Below are positions 60,097-64,000 of a stretch of 64,000 bases of DNA, one piece after another. Location: contig NZ_CP087176.1 in NCBI RefSeq assembly GCF_024748695.1, positions 3,775,501 to 3,839,500 on the forward strand, in the 5' to 3' direction. Source of the stretch: Pseudomonas sp. B21-040 (GTDB taxonomy: Bacteria; Pseudomonadota; Gammaproteobacteria; Pseudomonadales; Pseudomonadaceae). Position 1 is the stretch's first letter; the number at the start of each line of letters is the position of its first letter. The notes under the pieces were generated by a model, which ran no database searches, was not told the DNA's origin, and saw only the letters and a program-made list of their open reading frames with translations. Position numbers and translations under genes: made by a program.

Positions 60097-61176
60097 TCAG
60101 CGCGTCAATACGCGGGCATGGCGGGCCTGCCAGCCCAACCGGATGTTCATGCCGATAGCAAAATGAGCAAATTCGAACTGCGAGGACGGCACGCGGACGA
60201 TCAGCGCCTTGTCGCTGAGCGCCGTCAGCACATGCACGTTGGTGTCGAGGCCGTGATAAGCGATTTCGACGATTTTTCCGGTGACCTGATTGGCGCAGTC
60301 GCCCCCCTCCGCAGGCAGCACCTGCAAACGTTCCGGGCGCACGACGACAGCGACTTTCTGCCCTGGAATCAACGGTTCAACGGTTTCGACAGCCAGCTCC
60401 TGGCCGTTGACGCGCACCGTGTGTGCACCAGAGCGCACGCCTTCAAACAGGTTGCTGACGCCAATGAAATTGGCGACAAACCGGCTGTTGGGGTTTTCGT
60501 AGAGTTCAGTCGGACTGCCGCACTGGCAGACCTTCCCGCCATCGAGTACGGCCATGCGGTCCGACATCACCAGGGCTTCTTCCTGGTCGTGGGTAACGAT
60601 GATGAAGGTGATGCCGCTCTCGAGTTGCAAGCGCTTGAGTTCAAGCTGCATTTTTTCCCGGAGTTTTTTATCCAGTGCGCCCAACGGTTCGTCGAGCAGC
60701 AACACCCGTGGGCGTTTGACCAGCGCCCGCGCCAGGGCGACGCGCTGGCGTTGACCACCGGAAAGTTGATCCGGCTTGCGCTCGGCCAACTCGCCCAGCT
60801 GCGCCGTGCTCAGCACTTCATCGACCCGGCGACGGATTTCCGCTTCCGGCAAACGCTCCATCTCCAGGCCGTACGCAATGTTCTTGCGCACCGTCATGTT
60901 GGGAAACAGCGCATAGGACTGGAACATCAGGTTCAGTGGACGCTTGTTGGCCGGCAGCGGCGAGATGTCCTTGCCGTCCAGATAAATGCAACCGGCGCTG
61001 GGCGTCTCGAAACCGGCGAGCATGCGCAACAGGGTGGTCTTGCCGCAGCCGGACGGCCCGAGCAACGCAAAGAACTCGTTCTCGCGGATGTTCAGTGACA
61101 CCTCGTCGACCGCCAGACCGTTGCCATAAGACTTGCTGACCTTGTCCAGGATCAGTACCGCAGATGAGTTATTCAT
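60097..61176 (-). CDS. Polyamine-type ABC transporter ATPase (PotA-like), second system
   Basis: 359 residues. Walker A LLGPSGCGKTTLL, signature LSGGQRQR, Walker B LLLDEPLGALD, H-loop [13 protein letters not shown] domain at the C-terminus (NFIGVSNLFEGV). Starts eight bases before the end of the permease gene above it and ends 33 bases before the glycosyltransferase gene. Drives the importer encoded by the three preceding genes. Confidence 0.93.
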   Translation of the reverse strand: MNNSSAVLILDKVSKSYGNGLAVDEVSLNIRENEFFALLGPSGCGKTTLLRMLAGFETPSAGCIYLDGKDISPLPANKRPLNLMFQSYALFPNMTVRKNIAYGLEMERLPEAEIRRRVDEVLSTAQLGELAERKPDQLSGGQRQRVALARALVKRPRVLLLDEPLGALDKKLREKMQLELKRLQLESGITFIIVTHDQEEALVMSDRMAVLDGGKVCQCGSPTELYENPNSRFVANFIGVSNLFEGVRSGAHTVRVNGQELAVETVEPLIPGQKVAVVVRPERLQVLPAEGGDCANQVTGKIVEIAYHGLDTNVHVLTALSDKALIVRVPSSQFEFAHFAIGMNIRLGWQARHARVLTR

Positions 61177-61975
61177 GGGTGCGAGGAGCCTTGTTGAGAC
61201 GCTGCGAAGCCAGCAGCGCGGTAATGCTGACCAGCATCACCAACGTCGCCAGAGCATTGATTTCCGGGGTGACGCCAAAACGGATCATGGCGTAGATCTG
61301 CATCGGCAACGTGGTGGAAGCCTGGCCGGACCCGGAGTTGAAAAAGGCGATGATGAATTCGTCCACCGACAAGGTGAACGAGAGCAAACCGCCCGCCAGC
61401 ACGCCGGGAAAAATCGCCGGCAACAACACCCGGCGAAACGTGGTGGCCCAGCTCGCGCCGAGATCGATCGAAGCTTCGAGGATCGAATAGTCGAAGTGTT
61501 TGAGGCGCGTGCGCACGACCGCGCAGACGAAGGCGATGTTGAACACGGCGTGGCTGATGATGATCGAGTGCAAGCCCAGCCCGACTTTGAGCAGGTTGAA
61601 GAAGCTCAGCAGCGCAATGGCCAGGACGATGTCGGGAATGATCATGGGCGCCATCAGCAGCGTGTCGACCACTTGCCCCTTGTCGTTGCCCTTGCGGCGC
61701 AGTTCGATGCCGAGCGCGAGGAATGTCCCTAGCACACAGGCAATGAAGGTCGCCGAGAGGGCCACGATCAGGGTGTTGAGCGCCGCCGACAAAATCGCCG
61801 AGTTATGCGCCAGCGCCACATACCACTTCAGCGATACGCCGCCCCAGGCCGTCGGTAATCCGGACTTGTTGAACGACAGCAGAATCAATACCAGGATCGG
61901 TACATAAAGGAAGGCATACACCAACCCCAGGTGCGTAGTGAGTACGGTGCCGCTTACGGAACGAGACTGGCTCAT
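61169..61975 (-). CDS. Polyamine-type ABC transporter permease (PotC-like), second system
   Basis: 268 residues, six membrane helices, starting GLVYAFLYVPILVLILLSFNKSGLPTAWGGVSLKWYVALAHN. EAA loop ILEASIDLGASWATTFRRVLLPAIFPGV and the substrate-path segment LLSFTLSVDEFIIAFFNSGSGQASTTLPMQIYAMIRFGVTPEINA. Its ATG overlaps the stop of the previous permease (ATGA), and its end overlaps the ATPase gene. Confidence 0.93.
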   Translation of the reverse strand: MSQSRSVSGTVLTTHLGLVYAFLYVPILVLILLSFNKSGLPTAWGGVSLKWYVALAHNSAILSAALNTLIVALSATFIACVLGTFLALGIELRRKGNDKGQVVDTLLMAPMIIPDIVLAIALLSFFNLLKVGLGLHSIIISHAVFNIAFVCAVVRTRLKHFDYSILEASIDLGASWATTFRRVLLPAIFPGVLAGGLLSFTLSVDEFIIAFFNSGSGQASTTLPMQIYAMIRFGVTPEINALATLVMLVSITALLASQRLNKAPRTHE

Positions 61976-62832
61976 GCGCGACCTCCTTCTGCGCGACGAG
62001 CAACCAGCGCCTGCACGAACAACAGAATCAGCATGATCGCGATCAGGAAGAAACTTAGCGCCGCGCCGAACGGCCAGTCCCGCGCCGTGAGGAATTGCGA
62101 GTAGATCAGGTTGCCGACCATCTGCACTTGCTTGCCGCCCAACAGGTCGGCGGTGATGAAGTTGCCGATGCTCAGGACGAATACAAACACCGCGCCAGCC
62201 GCCACACCGGGCACGCTCAACGGCAGGATGATCCGGCGAAAGGTCATCCAGCCCGAAGCACCAAGGTCTTTCGAGGCGTCCCAGAGTTCGTTATTGATGC
62301 GCGACAACGAGGAGAAAATCGCCAGGATCACAAACGGGATGTAGTTGTAGACCAGCCCCAGCACCACCGACGCTTCGGTGTACAGCAGGCTGATCGGTTC
62401 ACCGCTATAGCCGAACAACTGCAGCATGCGGTTGATCAGGCCTTCGCGATTGAGCAGGACGATCCACGCATAGGTGCGGATCAGGTAGTTGCTCCAGAAC
62501 GGCAGCATTACCAGAAACAGAAACACCGCTTGATGGCGCCGCGGAGCGCGGGCAATCGCGTAGGCCGCCGGATAGCCGATCAGCACCGCAAACAGTGTCG
62601 CCAGGCCGGCGATTTTGGCCGACTTGAGCAGGATCCCGAGGTACAACGGATCGAATGCGCGTTGGTAGTTTTCCCAGGTGAACAGCCAGTCGATGCCGCC
62701 GTAGGCACCGCGTTCGACGAAGCTGTAGACCAGCACCAGAATGCACGGCACCACCAGAAATATCAGCAGCCAGCCAAAGCCGGGCGCAAGAAGCCAGGCC
62801 GACAAACGCCTGTCAGCATGCAAAGCACTCAT
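61972..62832 (-). CDS. Polyamine-type ABC transporter permease (PotB-like), second system
   Basis: 286 residues from ATG 62832, preceded by GGAGG. Six helices; starts WLLAPGFGWLLIFLVVPCILVLVYSF, EAA loop LWDASKDLGASGWMTFRRIILPLSVPGV, and DLLGGKQVQMVGNLIYSQFLTARDWPFGAALSF near the end. In-frame codons up to 62886 have no ribosome-binding site. Second gene of the importer set. Confidence 0.92.
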   Translation of the reverse strand: MSALHADRRLSAWLLAPGFGWLLIFLVVPCILVLVYSFVERGAYGGIDWLFTWENYQRAFDPLYLGILLKSAKIAGLATLFAVLIGYPAAYAIARAPRRHQAVFLFLVMLPFWSNYLIRTYAWIVLLNREGLINRMLQLFGYSGEPISLLYTEASVVLGLVYNYIPFVILAIFSSLSRINNELWDASKDLGASGWMTFRRIILPLSVPGVAAGAVFVFVLSIGNFITADLLGGKQVQMVGNLIYSQFLTARDWPFGAALSFFLIAIMLILLFVQALVARRAEGGRA

Positions 62833-62928
62833 TACCCATATCCTCCCGCCCCGGAACAGAGGCGGCTTGCGAGCGTGGCGAGGCATGCAGGCATGCCTCG
62901 GTTTGATGCGGCTTACGGTTGTTGAGGC

Positions 62929-63984
62929 TTAGTTCTGCGCCGCCATGATTTCGGTGACGGCCCGGGTATAGGCTTTCTGGGTGGTGCCGCCCAGATCGCG
63001 CAATTGCTCCATCTTCAACAACTCGCTCGGGGCGATGGTCAAGTTGGGATATTGCTTGAGCAGGTCAGCGGACAAACCGGCCATTGCGGCCTGGTTGGGG
63101 ATTTTGTAGAGGATGTTTTCCGCAACCCATACGTGGTTTTCCTTGGCGAGCATGAAGTTGAGGAATTTGAACGCCTCCTCCTGATGCTTCGAGCTTTTCA
63201 GCACGACCATGGTGTCCACCCACAGATCGGAACCTTCTTTGGGCACGACGAATTTGATCGCCGCGTTGGCCTGGGTCCCGTAGTTGCACCAGCCATCCCA
63301 GGCGTGGGCCATCAGCGATTCGCCGGAAGCGAGTTTCGAGTAGAAGGTGGTGTCGTCGAAGGCGAGGATGCGTTTCTTGGTAGCGATCAACTGGTCGCGG
63401 ACGGCGGCGACGTGGCTTGCGTCGTTGTCGTTGACCGACCAGCCCTTGGCCAGGAAAGCGGCGCCGAGCATCCAGCGGTCAGTGGCAAGCATCGTCACTT
63501 TGCCTTTGAGCGCATCGCTTGGGTTGAGCAGCTCATTCCAGCTGGTGGGCGCCGGCGTCACTTTGTCGGAGCGATAGCAGATACCGGTCGTGCCCCAGGT
63601 ATACGGCACCGAGAAATGGTTGCCCGGGTCATATTCCAGCTGGGTGGCTTCGGGATAGAGGTTCTTGAGGTTGGGAACCTTGACCGGATCGATATCCGCC
63701 AGCAGACCCTGCTTGTGCAGGACTTCGGCGAACGGTGAGGAGACAAACACAACGTCATAGCCTTCACCGCCAGACGCCATCAGCTTGCCCATGATTTCTT
63801 CGTTGGTCGCGTGCAAAGCCTTGTCGATGTCAACGCCGCTGGCCGCTTTGAACTTGTCCAGCGCATCCGGGGCCATGTAACCGTCCCAGATGGAAATCAC
63901 CATATCTTTTGCACTTGCAGCCTGTGATGCGATCGCCAGGGAAACACTTAATCCCAGACACATAAGGCCTTTCAGCTTTCTCAT
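62929..63984 (-). CDS. Polyamine-type ABC transporter binding protein, second system
   Basis: 351 residues from ATG 63984 (GTG 63993 is an alternative), with a Sec signal peptide (LKGLMCLGLSVSLAIASQAASA). PotD-like core: VISIWDGYMAPDALDKFKAASGVDIDKALHATNEEIMGKLMASGGEGYDVVFV, PYTWGTTGICYRSD and SGESLMAHAWDGWCNYGTQAN. First visible gene of the minus-strand operon; its promoter and any earlier genes lie beyond the window edge. Unlike the plus-strand counterpart it is Sec- rather than Tat-exported. Confidence 0.92.
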   Translation of the reverse strand: MRKLKGLMCLGLSVSLAIASQAASAKDMVISIWDGYMAPDALDKFKAASGVDIDKALHATNEEIMGKLMASGGEGYDVVFVSSPFAEVLHKQGLLADIDPVKVPNLKNLYPEATQLEYDPGNHFSVPYTWGTTGICYRSDKVTPAPTSWNELLNPSDALKGKVTMLATDRWMLGAAFLAKGWSVNDNDASHVAAVRDQLIATKKRILAFDDTTFYSKLASGESLMAHAWDGWCNYGTQANAAIKFVVPKEGSDLWVDTMVVLKSSKHQEEAFKFLNFMLAKENHVWVAENILYKIPNQAAMAGLSADLLKQYPNLTIAPSELLKMEQLRDLGGTTQKAYTRAVTEIMAAQN

Positions 63985-64000
63985 AATACTCACCCGACGA

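Noticed and set aside
59581..61098. Plus-strand open frame of 505 codons over the glycosyltransferase and ATPase genes
   Set aside because: No domain, antisense to two well-defined genes; caused by high GC at third codon positions.
1..64000. tRNA, rRNA, prophage, plasmid or integron segments
   Set aside because: No cloverleaf, rRNA core, phage structural, integrase or replication sequences were recognised anywhere in the window; a covariance-model search would be needed to exclude small RNAs.

Overview
The window is a stretch of a Pseudomonas chromosome, most likely from the P. fluorescens group. The reasons are the high GC content, the Pseudomonas-type REP/REPIN hairpins between genes (GTGGGAGCGGGCTTGC-type and GTAGCAGCTG-type), typical Pseudomonas genes (fabI behind yejF, acnB with a GTG start, DUF6124, miaE, LuxR/LysR/MocR regulators), and the absence of phage, plasmid, IS, CRISPR, rRNA or tRNA signals. 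Genus and group are my inference from gene content; no database was searched.

Layout. 0-1.1 kb: end of a YejF-like peptide ABC ATPase and fabI. 1.3-2.5 kb: an AT-richer gene of delta-60 repeats, then a terminator and a REPIN. 2.9-8.2 kb: LysR, a VOC protein, a degenerate GGDEF protein and an isoquinoline-oxidoreductase-type molybdoenzyme set (2Fe-2S subunit, molybdopterin subunit, dihaem cytochrome). 8.5-10 kb: the remains of a divergent SDR/LysR pair fused by deletion. 10-20 kb: small regulators and exporters, a TctCBA tricarboxylate transporter, a sterol-desaturase-like protein, and a MocR regulator divergent from an EamA exporter. 20-24.6 kb: a LeuC/LeuD-type hydro-lyase with a LysR and a 2-hydroxycarboxylate transporter, which looks catabolic rather than leucine-biosynthetic. 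24.7-30.8 kb: TspO, hydrolase, pirin/LysR, a DUF6124 gene behind a strongly folded ~450-nt leader, a frameshifted GST gene divergent from a TetR gene with two matching operators, and a VOC protein. 30.9-33.5 kb: alkylation repair (ada, an ICL/PEP-mutase-like gene, alkA-like glycosylase). 33.6-36.8 kb: a REPIN-bracketed block with a polyamine-type binding protein, an agmatine-deiminase-like enzyme and a LysR. 37-46.3 kb: housekeeping genes including miaE, a double Usp protein, acnB, a SulP transporter and an SdaC-type amino acid transporter.

46.7-64 kb is the most distinctive part. A LuxR-type regulator is followed by a plus-strand operon (polyamine-type ABC importer plus an aminoaldehyde-type dehydrogenase). 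It meets head-on a minus-strand operon of at least eleven tightly packed genes. That operon encodes a second polyamine-type ABC importer, a GT1 UDP-glycosyltransferase, twin small cupins, an AmgK-like sugar kinase, a stand-alone GlmU-type nucleotidyltransferase and two more aldehyde dehydrogenases. Kinase, nucleotidyltransferase and glycosyltransferase could together make and use an activated sugar next to amine import and aldehyde oxidation. I know of no described pathway with exactly this content, and the assignment is inference from families and gene order. The operon may continue beyond the window's right edge.
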